Assembly: GCA_945861275.1 (NCBI GenBank)
Contig: CAMATZ010000025.1
Location: 20,180-84,179 of the forward strand
Direction: 5' to 3'
DNA from: Bordetella parapertussis
Lineage (GTDB): Bacteria > Pseudomonadota > Gammaproteobacteria > Burkholderiales > SG8-41
Length of the DNA stretch: 64,000 nucleotides
The notes beneath the pieces are model-generated. The model ran no database searches, had not been told where the DNA came from, and saw nothing but the letters and a program-made list of their open reading frames with translations. The translations under genes and the position numbers were made by a program. Positions 10,580-20,706 of this stretch are shown piece by piece (position 1 is the first letter of the stretch; each line of letters starts with the position of its first letter).

Positions 10580-11545
10580 GTGACGAATGCGAGAAAAGCG
10601 ATGCTAACAGCGTACACCCGCAGCGGCCAGACGCTCACCCGGAAACTCGTCAACCTGCGCGCCGAGTTGCCGCAGGACGCCGTGTGGATCGACCTCAACG
10701 ATCCCACCGATCAGGAGCGTAACTGGGTCAGGGAGCAGTACGGCCAGGAATTGCAGTTCATCGAGGAACTGAGCGAGATCGAAGCCAGTGCGCGTTATTA
10801 CCGGGACCCAACCGGCCTGCACATCAATCTTTATTTTCTCGCGCTGGAAAACGGGCTGGCGCGCAACGTCAACGTCGCGTTCTCCATCAACAACAACAAG
10901 CTGTTCACCCTGCGCACCGATGAGCTGCCGGAAATTCGCACGTTTTTCGCCCACGCCTCGAAAAATGCCGATGAATATCCCACACCCGCCAGCATGCTGC
11001 TGGGACTGGTGGCCACGCGCGTGGGGATAATGGCCGATGTTTATGAAAAACTGCAAAAGGACCTGGAGACGCTCAGCGGCAGCATTTTCAGAACCAATTC
11101 TGTCGGTATGATCAATGCGCTGGAGGCGCTGGCGCGCGTCGAAGACGTCAATGGCAAAGCCCGCCTGGGTTTGATGGAGAATAAGCGGGCCTATTCCAAC
11201 CTGTCACGCACTACCGATCTTGCCGTCAGCATGGAAGCCATGAACGAAGTGCTGCGCGACGTGGAATCGCTGATGAATTTTTCCGACTTTCTCGCCGACC
11301 GCACCAAGTTTCTGCTGGATGCCGCAATGGGCATGATCAACATCGAGCACAACAAGCGGCTCAATGTATTCACCGTGCTGTCGGTGGTGTTGATGCCCCC
11401 GACACTGATCGCCAGCATCTACGGCATGAATTTCAGGCACATGCCGGAACTGTCATGGAGCTTCGGCTATCCGATGGCCATCGTGATGATGATCGCAGTC
11501 GCCGTGGGACCGATCTTGTTTTTGCGGCACAAGGGCTGGCTGTAG
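10580..11545 (+). CDS. corA: CorA family magnesium/metal transporter
   Basis: C-terminal YGMNF signature followed by two TM helices. Confidence 0.93.
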   Translation: MTNARKAMLTAYTRSGQTLTRKLVNLRAELPQDAVWIDLNDPTDQERNWVREQYGQELQFIEELSEIEASARYYRDPTGLHINLYFLALENGLARNVNVAFSINNNKLFTLRTDELPEIRTFFAHASKNADEYPTPASMLLGLVATRVGIMADVYEKLQKDLETLSGSIFRTNSVGMINALEALARVEDVNGKARLGLMENKRAYSNLSRTTDLAVSMEAMNEVLRDVESLMNFSDFLADRTKFLLDAAMGMINIEHNKRLNVFTVLSVVLMPPTLIASIYGMNFRHMPELSWSFGYPMAIVMMIAVAVGPILFLRHKGWL

Positions 11546-11580
11546 ATTTGGCGTGCAGGGGCTTGCTCCCCCGCCCCGAA

Positions 11581-12684
11581 TCAATGCGCTCGCGCCGCCG
11601 CTTCAACCGTTTCAACATCACGCGCCGTGAAAAAGCGTCCGCCGCGCGCGTTCAGGTCAGCGGCTACCGACGCCAGCGCGTACCTGTCACCCAGCCGGCA
11701 CTCTTCCAATAAGCTATTGATTTTATTTACTATTTCCATAACATCATCCGGCGGATACAGCGGCCAGCGAAACCCTTCGAGCAGTGATTCATCAAACACC
11801 GAACTCAGGCTCACGCGCAACTCCGCGCCGCCTTGGTGCGTGCGGTGTGCCGACAACACCACGCTCGGGTCGCCTACGGCCATGCGAAATTGGCGCACGG
11901 CGTTGCTCAAAAATAAGCTGAACGCAAGTTCGATCTGTGCGGCACGTCCTGCATCGGCGGCGAGATAAAGCGCAACCGGCGCCCGCGCCAGCGGCAACAC
12001 CTCCAGCCCGTTTTGCGCCAGTTGTTGCGCCAGCAACTGGGTAAACGCCATCCCCCATGCGCCGACAACCGCATTGCTCTCGGTGATGGAGGGCAGGTGC
12101 GCAGGCGCCACACTGGCGCCGACGAGAAACCGCAGATACACCTGCTCGCGTCCCGGCGCAACCGCGATCGCGCTGCCCGCCAGTTCGAGCGGCGCAGCGC
12201 CGGTGCGCAGCTGCGCCGCCCATCGCCGCAATACGCGCGGACGCAGCTCCTCGAGCGTCTCCGGCGCACACAACGCATTGCCGAGGCCAAAGTTTCGTCC
12301 GGCACCGAGAACGCCGTGCTGTTCCAGCAGCGCGCGTACCGACGTTATGTCCGGCAGCGCATCCGGTATTGCCAGGGATTTTTTAGCGCCCGCTACCAGC
12401 ACCAGCGGTAGCGCGAACAGCCGTGCGATCACGGTTTCGCCGCGTTCCGGTTTGTTGACCAGCTGGGCGAGCGTTTGCCGCAGGTGGCGGTAACACGCCG
12501 CCGACGGCGCATCACGCAGCAGCGCCTCCACGCCATCATCGCTGGCACTATCGAGCAGGGTATCCAATTCGAATCGCAGCGTTGCCCGTGCGGCAACGTC
12601 GCCGGCGAGGCTGGACAGCGCCAGCGCGTGCAGCGGTGATGCGGCTGCTGGGGCGCGCCAGGTGCGCGGATCGGGAAGGTTCAT
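11581..12684 (-). CDS. Conserved hypothetical protein
   Basis: Long ORF with coherent codon bias; no family recognised by eye. Confidence 0.7.
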   Translation of the reverse strand: MNLPDPRTWRAPAAASPLHALALSSLAGDVAARATLRFELDTLLDSASDDGVEALLRDAPSAACYRHLRQTLAQLVNKPERGETVIARLFALPLVLVAGAKKSLAIPDALPDITSVRALLEQHGVLGAGRNFGLGNALCAPETLEELRPRVLRRWAAQLRTGAAPLELAGSAIAVAPGREQVYLRFLVGASVAPAHLPSITESNAVVGAWGMAFTQLLAQQLAQNGLEVLPLARAPVALYLAADAGRAAQIELAFSLFLSNAVRQFRMAVGDPSVVLSAHRTHQGGAELRVSLSSVFDESLLEGFRWPLYPPDDVMEIVNKINSLLEECRLGDRYALASVAADLNARGGRFFTARDVETVEAAARAH

Positions 12685-12697
12685 CGGTGGGGGCAGG

Positions 12698-13678
12698 TTA
12701 TTCAGGCTTGGCCCCCGAAGCCTTCACCGCGCTGCCCCACTTCACCAGTTCTGTCTTGATGAACGCAACGAATTGCGCCGGCGTATCGCCGACAAACTCG
12801 GCGCCCTCCGCGCTCATACGGCCGCGGATATCCGGCGCCTGAATCGCACGCGTGGCGGCTGCGTGCAACTTCATCACAATGTCGTTCGGCGTGCCGGTGG
12901 GCACCGACATGCCGAACCACGAACCGGTGTCGAAGCCCTTCAGCCCTTGTTCATCCAGTGTCGGCGTATCACCCGCCGCCGCCACGCGTTTTAAGCTGGT
13001 GACGCCCAGCGCGCGCACGCGCGTGCTTTTCACGTGCGGAATCGTGGAAACCATCGCACCGAAATATATTTCGATGTGGCCCGCCACTACGTCAGTCAAC
13101 GCCGGCGTCGCACCTTTGTAAGGCACGTGTATCATTTTTATGCCGGACATGGTTTTGAAAATTTCTGCCGCCAGATGATGCGGGCTGCCAATGCCGGTGG
13201 AGCCGTGCCGCAACTCGCCGGGCCGCGCTTTCGCCAGTGCGATCAACTCTTTCGCATTTTTTACCGGCACCGAAGGATGCACCACCAGGATGCCGGGCAC
13301 CTTGGCGTAATTGGTGATGTGGATGAAGTCGCGCAGCAAATCGAAATTCATTTTCGCCATCAGCGTCGGATTGATGGCATTCGCCACAGTCGGCATGAAC
13401 AGCGTGTAGCCGTCCGGCGCGGCCCTCGCGACCATCTCGGCAGCGATGTTGGTGCCGCCGCCGGGACGGTTCTCAACAATCACCTGCTGGCCCCACGCTT
13501 CGTAGAGTTTTTGCCCTACCGCGCGCGCCAGCATATCGGCGACACCACCCGGTGTGTAGCCGACAAGGTAACGGATCGGTTTTGAGGGGTAGTTTGCTGC
13601 GCCCTGCGCTCGCGTCTCGGCCGCTGCGCACACCAACACCAGTGCCAGCGCGCAGTGCAATTTCATACGGGGATCCAT
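12698..13678 (-). CDS. Bug/TctC family tripartite tricarboxylate transporter substrate-binding protein
   Basis: YPSKPIRYLVGYTPGGVADMLAR, VENRPGGGTNIAAE, HVPYKGATPALTDVVAG. Confidence 0.95.
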   Translation of the reverse strand: MDPRMKLHCALALVLVCAAAETRAQGAANYPSKPIRYLVGYTPGGVADMLARAVGQKLYEAWGQQVIVENRPGGGTNIAAEMVARAAPDGYTLFMPTVANAINPTLMAKMNFDLLRDFIHITNYAKVPGILVVHPSVPVKNAKELIALAKARPGELRHGSTGIGSPHHLAAEIFKTMSGIKMIHVPYKGATPALTDVVAGHIEIYFGAMVSTIPHVKSTRVRALGVTSLKRVAAAGDTPTLDEQGLKGFDTGSWFGMSVPTGTPNDIVMKLHAAATRAIQAPDIRGRMSAEGAEFVGDTPAQFVAFIKTELVKWGSAVKASGAKPE

Positions 13679-13761
13679 ACAACAATACCCTTTAAAAACA
13701 AATAGTTACATAGAATCCTGGCTATACACACGGCAGGCTCACAGCATATCGGCGCGCGCAT

Positions 13762-15486
13762 TTACCAACCCAGCACATAAGCCGGCCGCCGCGGATCCGC
13801 CCCGCCGTGCATCACGCCATTTTTGTGATCGTTGACGATGGTGCACACTGCGCCGGCGAGCCAGGTGTATTCGGGCCACGCACGCACGTCATGGCCGCGC
13901 GCGGCGAGTGCATCGTTCACCGATTTGTCGATGCGCGATTCGAGATAGAGTCTGCGGGGGAAATACTTGTGCGGCTCGAACGAACCCGGAAAACTGTAGG
14001 TTGAGAAGCGCGGCGCTTCGATCGCATCCTGCGCTGACATGCCGAACACGTTGACGTTGAGAAACACCTGCAGCATGGCCTGCGTCTGCACATCGCCGCC
14101 CGGCGTGCCAAAAGGCATGTACACCTTGCCGTTCTTGAACGCCAGCGCCGGATTCGGCGTGAGCCGCGGACGCTTGCCCGGCGCGACGGATGACGGATGG
14201 GACGGATCAGACCACGACTGCGTGCCGCGTCCGGAGCAAAGGATGCCGACACCGGGAACAATCGGCGTTTGATCCGAGCCATCGCTCGGTGTGCACGACA
14301 TGGCATTGCCGTGACGGTCGATCACGCACAGATACGAGGTATCGCCCGGCCCCGGCGCTTCCTCGCCCTGCGGCGGCGGCATGCAAAGATTCTCAATTTC
14401 CGTCAGCGTTTTCGGATCCCCGCCGCGCGGCATTTCCGGGCACGCTGCATCCATGCGAATGCGCGTGCGCTGCCACGCAGCGTATTTTTCCGACATCAAT
14501 CCGGCCATCGGCACTTTGACGAAATCCGGATCGCCGAAATAATTGTGACGGTCAGAATACGCGAGCTTGGTTGCCTCGGTCAGCAGGTGCACATAATCGG
14601 CGGAATTGTGCCCCATCGCGCGCAAGTCATACCCTTTGAGTATGTTCAGCGTCATCGGCAGCGCCGGACCCTGTGACCATGGGCCACAGGCGTGCAAATC
14701 TATGCCTGCGAAGCGCGTTCTCACCGTCGGTTCGAGCTTGACGCTGAAACTGGCGAAATCCTCAAAGCGCATGAGGCCGCCTTCTTTCTCGATAAATTTC
14801 GTTACTTCCCGCGCAATGTCGCCTTTGTAGAACGCATCGCGCACGGCTTTGAGACCGGCCTTGCGGCCTTTTTTGCGCGCGACTTTGCGCTCTTCGTCGG
14901 CGAGAAATTTGAGCGTTCGCCCCAGATCGGCCTGCACAAAAACTTCGCCCACCTGAGGAACGCGGCCTTTGGGCAAAAACACTTTCGCGCTCGACGGCCA
15001 GCGCTCATAGTCCTCGCGATGGGTGGTGATGAATTGCGACAACGACGGATACATCGCGAACCCTTCACTGGCAAAACGTATCGCCGCCGCAGCCACCTCG
15101 CCAAAACTCAGGGTGCCGAAATTGGATAAGGCAGTGAGCCACGCATCCGGCGCGGCCGGCACCACGCAGCGTTCAACGCCGGGCGGAATCTTGCCGCCGT
15201 GTTTTTTCTGAAAATAATCAGGAGTAATCGCCTTGGGCCACACACCGAGGCCATCGATGCAGTGCACCTTTTTGTCCTTGGCGGTATAGATGATCTGCGG
15301 CGCGACACCGCCGAAATTCACCTTATCGGTCTGCAGCACTTCAATCGCAATGCCGGCGGCGACACCAGCGTCGATGGCATTGCCGCCGGCTTCGAGTATC
15401 TCAAACGCGGCGTGCGCGGCGAGATAATGCCCGGCGGCAGCAACGTGACGCGTGCCCATGATGGTCAGGCGATTGGATGTGGTCAT
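13762..15486 (-). CDS. Gamma-glutamyltransferase family protein
   Basis: AAHAAFEILEAGGNAIDAGVAAGIA and GDTSYLCVIDRHGNAMSCTPSDGS. Confidence 0.9.
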   Translation of the reverse strand: MTTSNRLTIMGTRHVAAAGHYLAAHAAFEILEAGGNAIDAGVAAGIAIEVLQTDKVNFGGVAPQIIYTAKDKKVHCIDGLGVWPKAITPDYFQKKHGGKIPPGVERCVVPAAPDAWLTALSNFGTLSFGEVAAAAIRFASEGFAMYPSLSQFITTHREDYERWPSSAKVFLPKGRVPQVGEVFVQADLGRTLKFLADEERKVARKKGRKAGLKAVRDAFYKGDIAREVTKFIEKEGGLMRFEDFASFSVKLEPTVRTRFAGIDLHACGPWSQGPALPMTLNILKGYDLRAMGHNSADYVHLLTEATKLAYSDRHNYFGDPDFVKVPMAGLMSEKYAAWQRTRIRMDAACPEMPRGGDPKTLTEIENLCMPPPQGEEAPGPGDTSYLCVIDRHGNAMSCTPSDGSDQTPIVPGVGILCSGRGTQSWSDPSHPSSVAPGKRPRLTPNPALAFKNGKVYMPFGTPGGDVQTQAMLQVFLNVNVFGMSAQDAIEAPRFSTYSFPGSFEPHKYFPRRLYLESRIDKSVNDALAARGHDVRAWPEYTWLAGAVCTIVNDHKNGVMHGGADPRRPAYVLGW

Positions 15487-15562
15487 GGCTGGTTCCCGAA
15501 AATTGCGCGCGAGCGCTGGTGAATAGTGTAGATTCTAGCTTCATTCCCCGCACCGGTCAGCC

Positions 15563-16579
15563 ATGAATTCACATCCAGGTATCGCTTTACTGCTGCGCAC
15601 GGCAACAGGTTGCGCCGCACTGTGCGCCCTGCTGGGCGCGGGTATCAGCCCGTCCGCGGCACAGCCTGCCGCCTGGAAACCCACCCGGCCCGTCGAAATC
15701 ATAGTCGGCGTATCGCCGGGCGGTGGCATAGACCGCACGGCGCGCGTCATCCAGAAAATCATGCAGGACGGCCGTTTCATCGATGTCACCGCAGCCGTGA
15801 TCAACAAACCCGGCGGCGGCAGCACCATCGCCCAGACCTACCTCAATCAGCACGCGGGCGACGCGCACTACCTGTATATATCGGCGACCTCGCTGCTCAC
15901 CAACCACATCCTCGGCAAGAGCGCGCAGAGCCACAAGGATTTCACCGCGATAGCGATGCTGAGTGACGATTACATCGGCTTCGCGGTGCATGCGGATTCG
16001 CCCCTCAAATCCGGCAAAGACCTGCTGGATGTGCTGAAGTCGCGCCCCGAGTCATTGCCCATCGGCATCGCCACCGCTGCCGGCAATACCAATCACATAG
16101 CGGCCGGATTGGTTGCCAAAGCGGCGGGGAGCGAGGTGAAAAAATTACGCGTGGCGGTGTTCGGTTCCGGTGGCGAAGCGATGACCGCGCTGCTGGGCGG
16201 ACACGTGGGCCTGGTGACTACCCCCGCCACCAATCTGGTGGCTCACGCGCAGGCGGGCCGCCTGCGCTTGCTGGCAGTGGCGGCGCCACAACGACTGATC
16301 GGACCGCTTGCTGCGGTTCCAACGTGGCGCGAGCAAGGGGTCAACACTGTGGTAGCCAACTGGCGACCGGTAATCGGCCCCAAGGGTCTGACTGCCGCAC
16401 AAACCGCGTTCTGGGACGAGGTTATCGCCAAGGTCACACGCACCGAAGCATGGCGCAAGGAGGTCGAGAGCGCGGGTGGCGTCAACCACTACATGAACAG
16501 CCGCGCGCTGGCGGACTATTTCGATGCGCAGTACGCAGAATTCAAAAACATACTCGGCGATTTGGGCCTCTCCAAATAA
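15563..16579 (+). CDS. Bug/TctC family substrate-binding protein
   Basis: RPVEIIVGVSPGGGIDRTARVI, NKPGGGSTIAQTYL. Confidence 0.92.
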   Translation: MNSHPGIALLLRTATGCAALCALLGAGISPSAAQPAAWKPTRPVEIIVGVSPGGGIDRTARVIQKIMQDGRFIDVTAAVINKPGGGSTIAQTYLNQHAGDAHYLYISATSLLTNHILGKSAQSHKDFTAIAMLSDDYIGFAVHADSPLKSGKDLLDVLKSRPESLPIGIATAAGNTNHIAAGLVAKAAGSEVKKLRVAVFGSGGEAMTALLGGHVGLVTTPATNLVAHAQAGRLRLLAVAAPQRLIGPLAAVPTWREQGVNTVVANWRPVIGPKGLTAAQTAFWDEVIAKVTRTEAWRKEVESAGGVNHYMNSRALADYFDAQYAEFKNILGDLGLSK

Positions 16580-16663
16580 GCATTGCTTCCACCAAAAAAC
16601 GCCGCCACAACGCGTGTATCATCAGCGCCGCGCCACAAAAATCAAAAGCCAAGGAGCATCAGA

Positions 16664-17638
16664 ATGAATTTTTCGCCAGTGCGGCAGTCCGCAAGCATCG
16701 TATTCACGGCCGCATTGCTGGCCGCGACGGCGCACGCGCAAACCTACCCGTCCAAGTCCATACGCATGATTGTGCCCTTCGCGCCGGGCGGCAACACCGA
16801 CATCATTGCGCGCATCGTGTCACCTGAGATGAGCAAGCATCTCGGCCAGCAGCTGATCATCGACAATCGCGGTGGCGCGGGCAGCATCATCGGTACTGAA
16901 ATGGCTTCCAAGTCTCCCGCCGACGGCTACACGCTGCTGATGGTCTCAGCCGCGCACACCATCAACCCCGCGATGACCAAAAAGCTGCCGTACGATTCGA
17001 TCAGGGATTTTGCGTCGATCTCAATGGTAGCCGATGTGCCGACCGCCTTCGTCATTCACCCGACGTTACCGGTGAAAAACGTCAAAGAATTCATCGCGCT
17101 TGCGCGCACGCGGCCCGGCCAGCTCAATTACTCCACCGCAGGTCGTGGCACCGTAGGACATTTGTCGGCAGAGTTACTGAGTTCGATGGAAAAAATCACG
17201 CTGGTGCACGTGCCGTACAAGGGCTCGGGACCGTCGTTAATCGACCTCATGGCGGGTCAGGTGCAGCTGCAGTTTTCCAGCATGCCGGCGGTAGTCAACT
17301 ACGTGCGCGCCGGAAAAATGCGCATGATCGCGCAGACCGGCAAGACGCGATCGTCAGCCGCCAAGGATGTGCCGACGATGGAAGAAGCCGGCGTCAAAGG
17401 CTTTGTCGTTTCCAGCGGGTTCGGACTCTACGGCCCGGCCAACATGCCGCGCCCGCTGGTTGACCGCGTTTACGGCTCGCTCAAGGCAGCGCTCGGCAGC
17501 GCAGATGTGCGCAACAACCTGTTGGCGCAGGGCGCAGAACCGGTAGGCAGCTCGCCGGAAGAATTCGCCACCTTCACGCGCAACGAAATTGCCAAGTGGA
17601 TCAAGGTAGTGCGTGAGGCGGGGATACCGCCAGAGTAG
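16664..17638 (+). CDS. Bug/TctC family substrate-binding protein
   Basis: YPSKSIRMIVPFAPGGNTDIIARIV, HVPYKGSGPSLIDLMAGQVQ; start at 16664 after an AAGGAG RBS. Confidence 0.95.
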   Translation: MNFSPVRQSASIVFTAALLAATAHAQTYPSKSIRMIVPFAPGGNTDIIARIVSPEMSKHLGQQLIIDNRGGAGSIIGTEMASKSPADGYTLLMVSAAHTINPAMTKKLPYDSIRDFASISMVADVPTAFVIHPTLPVKNVKEFIALARTRPGQLNYSTAGRGTVGHLSAELLSSMEKITLVHVPYKGSGPSLIDLMAGQVQLQFSSMPAVVNYVRAGKMRMIAQTGKTRSSAAKDVPTMEEAGVKGFVVSSGFGLYGPANMPRPLVDRVYGSLKAALGSADVRNNLLAQGAEPVGSSPEEFATFTRNEIAKWIKVVREAGIPPE

Positions 17639-17669
17639 CTACGGCAGTGTCGCGTTGAGCGTCGCGGAT

Positions 17670-17736
17670 GTAGCGTGCACCATGCGCACGGATGTTGTGA
17701 CGCGCTCATCGCTGTCGTGCGCATGGCGCACGCTAC
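17670..17736. repeat. REPIN (two inverted REP units with GTAG head)
   Basis: gtagcgtgcaccatgcgcacg (17670-17690, +) and gtagcgtgcgccatgcgcacg (17736-17716, -). Confidence 0.85.
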
Positions 17737-18212
17737 GACCTGCTCCTGGAATCAATCATTTCGTACAGCTTGTTCAACCCGGCCACCGCCACAACAAACG
17801 CGACGGTAACCACCGCAGCGATCAGCGCAACGTCGAGAAACGCCAGCGCCCACAGAAGGCTCATCACAAACGCCAGTGCGCCGCCCGCCAGTGCAAACAA
17901 GGTGAGCGGGATCAACAGGCCTATTTCCAGCACTTCCATGGCGGCGCTCGAAATCGCGGCGCAAAAGATAACCGCCATGCCGCAGGCAAAACCGACATAC
18001 GGAAGCTTGTCGGCCACACGCGACGAAATGCCCAGACGCACCGCAAACGGAATCAAGTGCACGGACACAATCAACATCAAAAAACCGGCCGCGAACATCA
18101 ACGCCAGCAGTTTGAAAATACCGAACCTGCGCAACCGCGCAACTATGGAGGCATCCGACGGCAAGGCTGCTTTCATGAAAAGCTTGCCCTTCACGCGTTT
18201 TCCGGCTCCCAA
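17733..18212 (-). CDS. Hypothetical membrane protein
   Basis: About four hydrophobic segments; its TAG stop lies in the GTAG of the REP. Confidence 0.6.
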   Translation of the reverse strand: MGAGKRVKGKLFMKAALPSDASIVARLRRFGIFKLLALMFAAGFLMLIVSVHLIPFAVRLGISSRVADKLPYVGFACGMAVIFCAAISSAAMEVLEIGLLIPLTLFALAGGALAFVMSLLWALAFLDVALIAAVVTVAFVVAVAGLNKLYEMIDSRSRS

Positions 18213-18601
18213 TCGTCCAGCCGCAAACCCGTCACGCGACCGAATTCGCCGCTGTTGTGAGTCACCAGGGTGGCATCGTGAGCACGCGCGATAGCGGCAA
18301 TGAGCAGGTTGTTTGGGCCTATGGGGATACCCTTTTCGGCCAATTCAGCGCGCATCAAAGCGTAATGTTCGGCGCACCGGTCATCAAAAGGAAGACTTTG
18401 CAAGGGTGCAAAAAAAAGCTGCAAGCGGTGCAAATTGGCTTGCACTCTGGTGCTGCGCTGCGCGCCAAACAACAGCTCGGCCTTAACCACACTGCACAGC
18501 GCGATTTCCGTGGGAGAATGCTGCACAAAGCGCCGCGCAATCAGGCTATTTTTTTCGTTCAGCAGATGTATGCAAACGTTGCTATCCAGCAGATAGATCA
18601 T
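18191..18601 (-). CDS. vapC: VapC-like PIN-domain toxin
   Basis: MIYLLDSNVCIHLLN, PIGPNNLLIAAIARAHDATLVTHNSGEFGRVTGLRLDDWE. Confidence 0.93.
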   Translation of the reverse strand: MIYLLDSNVCIHLLNEKNSLIARRFVQHSPTEIALCSVVKAELLFGAQRSTRVQANLHRLQLFFAPLQSLPFDDRCAEHYALMRAELAEKGIPIGPNNLLIAAIARAHDATLVTHNSGEFGRVTGLRLDDWEPENA

Positions 18602-18828
18602 TCCAGCTTTTGCCTGTCTTCCACCATGCCTTGTGGAGGACGCTCCAGCGGTTCGCCTTGCCATTGACCAAAAAGCTCAAAATAGCCTTCAGGCCACTGG
18701 CTTTGCAGGCTGGTTTCGCGCTTGACCAAATCAGCAAGATAGCGCGAAAGCGGCAACTTGGCTTGTTTGGCTTTGTGGCGAATTTGCGCTTCGACTTCGT
18801 CGGGAACATAAAAATGTAGTTGCGACAC
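18598..18828 (-). CDS. vapB: VapB-like antitoxin
   Basis: Small ORF overlapping vapC by ATGA; RHH-like MSQLHFYVPDEVEAQIRHKAKQAKLPLSRYLADLVKRE. Confidence 0.85.
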   Translation of the reverse strand: MSQLHFYVPDEVEAQIRHKAKQAKLPLSRYLADLVKRETSLQSQWPEGYFELFGQWQGEPLERPPQGMVEDRQKLE

Positions 18829-19093
18829 GACGAATTCTCCTCATGTATGTGCTATATGTGTATAGTAGTTTTTTTATGCTGGTGCGTCAAGAAATAGTCT
18901 GCGCTTGACGCACGCGCAAATGCCGGTCAAGGGAACACTTGCAGCGAAGCAGAACGGTGCGCGATATGCTTCCTACGATGCCTGGAAACAGCAAGCCCGA
19001 AAGAAGCGCAGCGTATCCTCTTGCGGGGGGAATCCATTCCCTTATCCTCACCCATCCCGCCTTTCTGTAAAATCGCCCCTTCCCCTCGACACA

Positions 19094-20695
19094 ATGAGCA
19101 ATTCAATGGATATGTTCGACTGGCAGTTCCCCTACCCTTCGCAACGCATGCCGATACTGGCGCGCAACTGTGTTGCCACTTCGCAACCGCTCGCCGCGCA
19201 GGCGGGCTTGCGCATGATGCTCAAAGGCGGCAATGCGGTGGACGCGATACTGGCCACGGCGATTTCGCTGACGGTGCTTGAACCCACCAGCAACGGCATC
19301 GGCAGCGATGCGTTTTGCATTCTGTGGGACGGCAAGCAGCTCAAGGGACTGAACGCCTCCGGCCGCTCGCCGGCGACATGGACACCCGAGCGCTTCAAAG
19401 GCCGAACCGAAATGGCGCGGCGCGGCTGGGATTCGGTGACGGTGCCCGGCACCATTTCGGCGTGGGTGGAGCTGTCAGAGAAATACGGCAAGCTGCCGTT
19501 TGCGGATTTGTTCGAACCGGCGATCAAGTATGCGACTGACGGCTTTATGGTGACACCGACGATCTCGCGGCTGTGGGCTAATCAGGCGCCGGATCTGCAG
19601 AATGAGCCTGGCTACGCGCAGGCGTTCATGCCCCACGGGCGTGCGGTCGCAGCGGGAGAAATGTTTTCTTTTCCGGATCAGGCCAAAACACTCGCGCGCA
19701 TCGCCGAGACCCGGGGCGCAGCCTTTTACAGCGGCGATCTGGCGGAGAAAATCGCCGCCTGGGCCAAACAAACCGGCGGTGACATCACCATGGCCGATCT
19801 CGCCGCGCACACCTGCGACTGGGTGGAGCCGATCGGCATCGACTATCGCGGCTACACGCTGCATGAAATTCCGCCCAACGGCCAGGGCATCGCGGCGTTA
19901 GTCGCGCTTGGCATTCTTGAAAACTTCGACGTCGCCGCGCTGCCGGTCGATTCGCCCGACAGCCTGCATCTGAAAATCGAGGCGATGAAGCTCGCTTTCG
20001 CTGATATCAATGAATATGTGTCCGATAGTTCGACCATGCGCGTGACACCGGCGCAGATGCTCGACAAAAGTTATTTGAAAGAGCGCGCCAAACTCATCGA
20101 CATGAAAAAGGCAGGCACGCCGTCTTTCGGCACACCGAGCAAAGGCGGCACGGTGTATCTCACCGCCGCCGATGAAGCGGGCATGATGGTGTCGTACATT
20201 CAGTCGAATTACTCCGGCTTCGGCTCCGGCGTGGTGGTGCCTGGCACCGGCATCGCGCTGCAAAATCGCGGCACCGGTTTCAGTCTGAAACCCGGCCACG
20301 CCAACATCGTCGCGCCGCGCAAACGCCCGTTCCACACCATTATCCCCGGCTTCATGACCCGGGGCGGACAGCCGCTGATGAGTTTTGGTGTGATGGGCGG
20401 CTCGATGCAGGCGCAGGGCCACATGCAGGTGATGTCGCGCATGGTCGATTACGGGCAAAATCCGCAAGCCGCGAGCGACGCGCCACGCTGGCGCATCGAC
20501 AGCGGCGTCAGAGTCGGCATCGAATACGGCGTGCCTGCGGACACCATCGCGGCGCTGAAAGCACGCGGTCACGACATGCCTCAGGCCGACCGATGGAGTA
20601 CCGACTTCGGCCGCGCGCAGTTGATCTATAAAATGGAGAACGGTTATTTTGCCGCTTCCGAGCGTCGCACCGACGGCCAGGCCGTGGGATTTTAA
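19094..20695 (+). CDS. Gamma-glutamyltransferase family protein
   Basis: AAQAGLRMMLKGGNAVDAILATAISLTVLEPTSNGIGSDAF; start at 19094 preferred. Confidence 0.93.
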   Translation: MSNSMDMFDWQFPYPSQRMPILARNCVATSQPLAAQAGLRMMLKGGNAVDAILATAISLTVLEPTSNGIGSDAFCILWDGKQLKGLNASGRSPATWTPERFKGRTEMARRGWDSVTVPGTISAWVELSEKYGKLPFADLFEPAIKYATDGFMVTPTISRLWANQAPDLQNEPGYAQAFMPHGRAVAAGEMFSFPDQAKTLARIAETRGAAFYSGDLAEKIAAWAKQTGGDITMADLAAHTCDWVEPIGIDYRGYTLHEIPPNGQGIAALVALGILENFDVAALPVDSPDSLHLKIEAMKLAFADINEYVSDSSTMRVTPAQMLDKSYLKERAKLIDMKKAGTPSFGTPSKGGTVYLTAADEAGMMVSYIQSNYSGFGSGVVVPGTGIALQNRGTGFSLKPGHANIVAPRKRPFHTIIPGFMTRGGQPLMSFGVMGGSMQAQGHMQVMSRMVDYGQNPQAASDAPRWRIDSGVRVGIEYGVPADTIAALKARGHDMPQADRWSTDFGRAQLIYKMENGYFAASERRTDGQAVGF

Positions 20696-20706
20696 GGAGA
20701 GGAATC

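Noticed and set aside
9588-10583. 331-aa + strand ORF opposite srkA
   Set aside because: Antisense shadow ORF; the minus-strand protein has strong family motifs.
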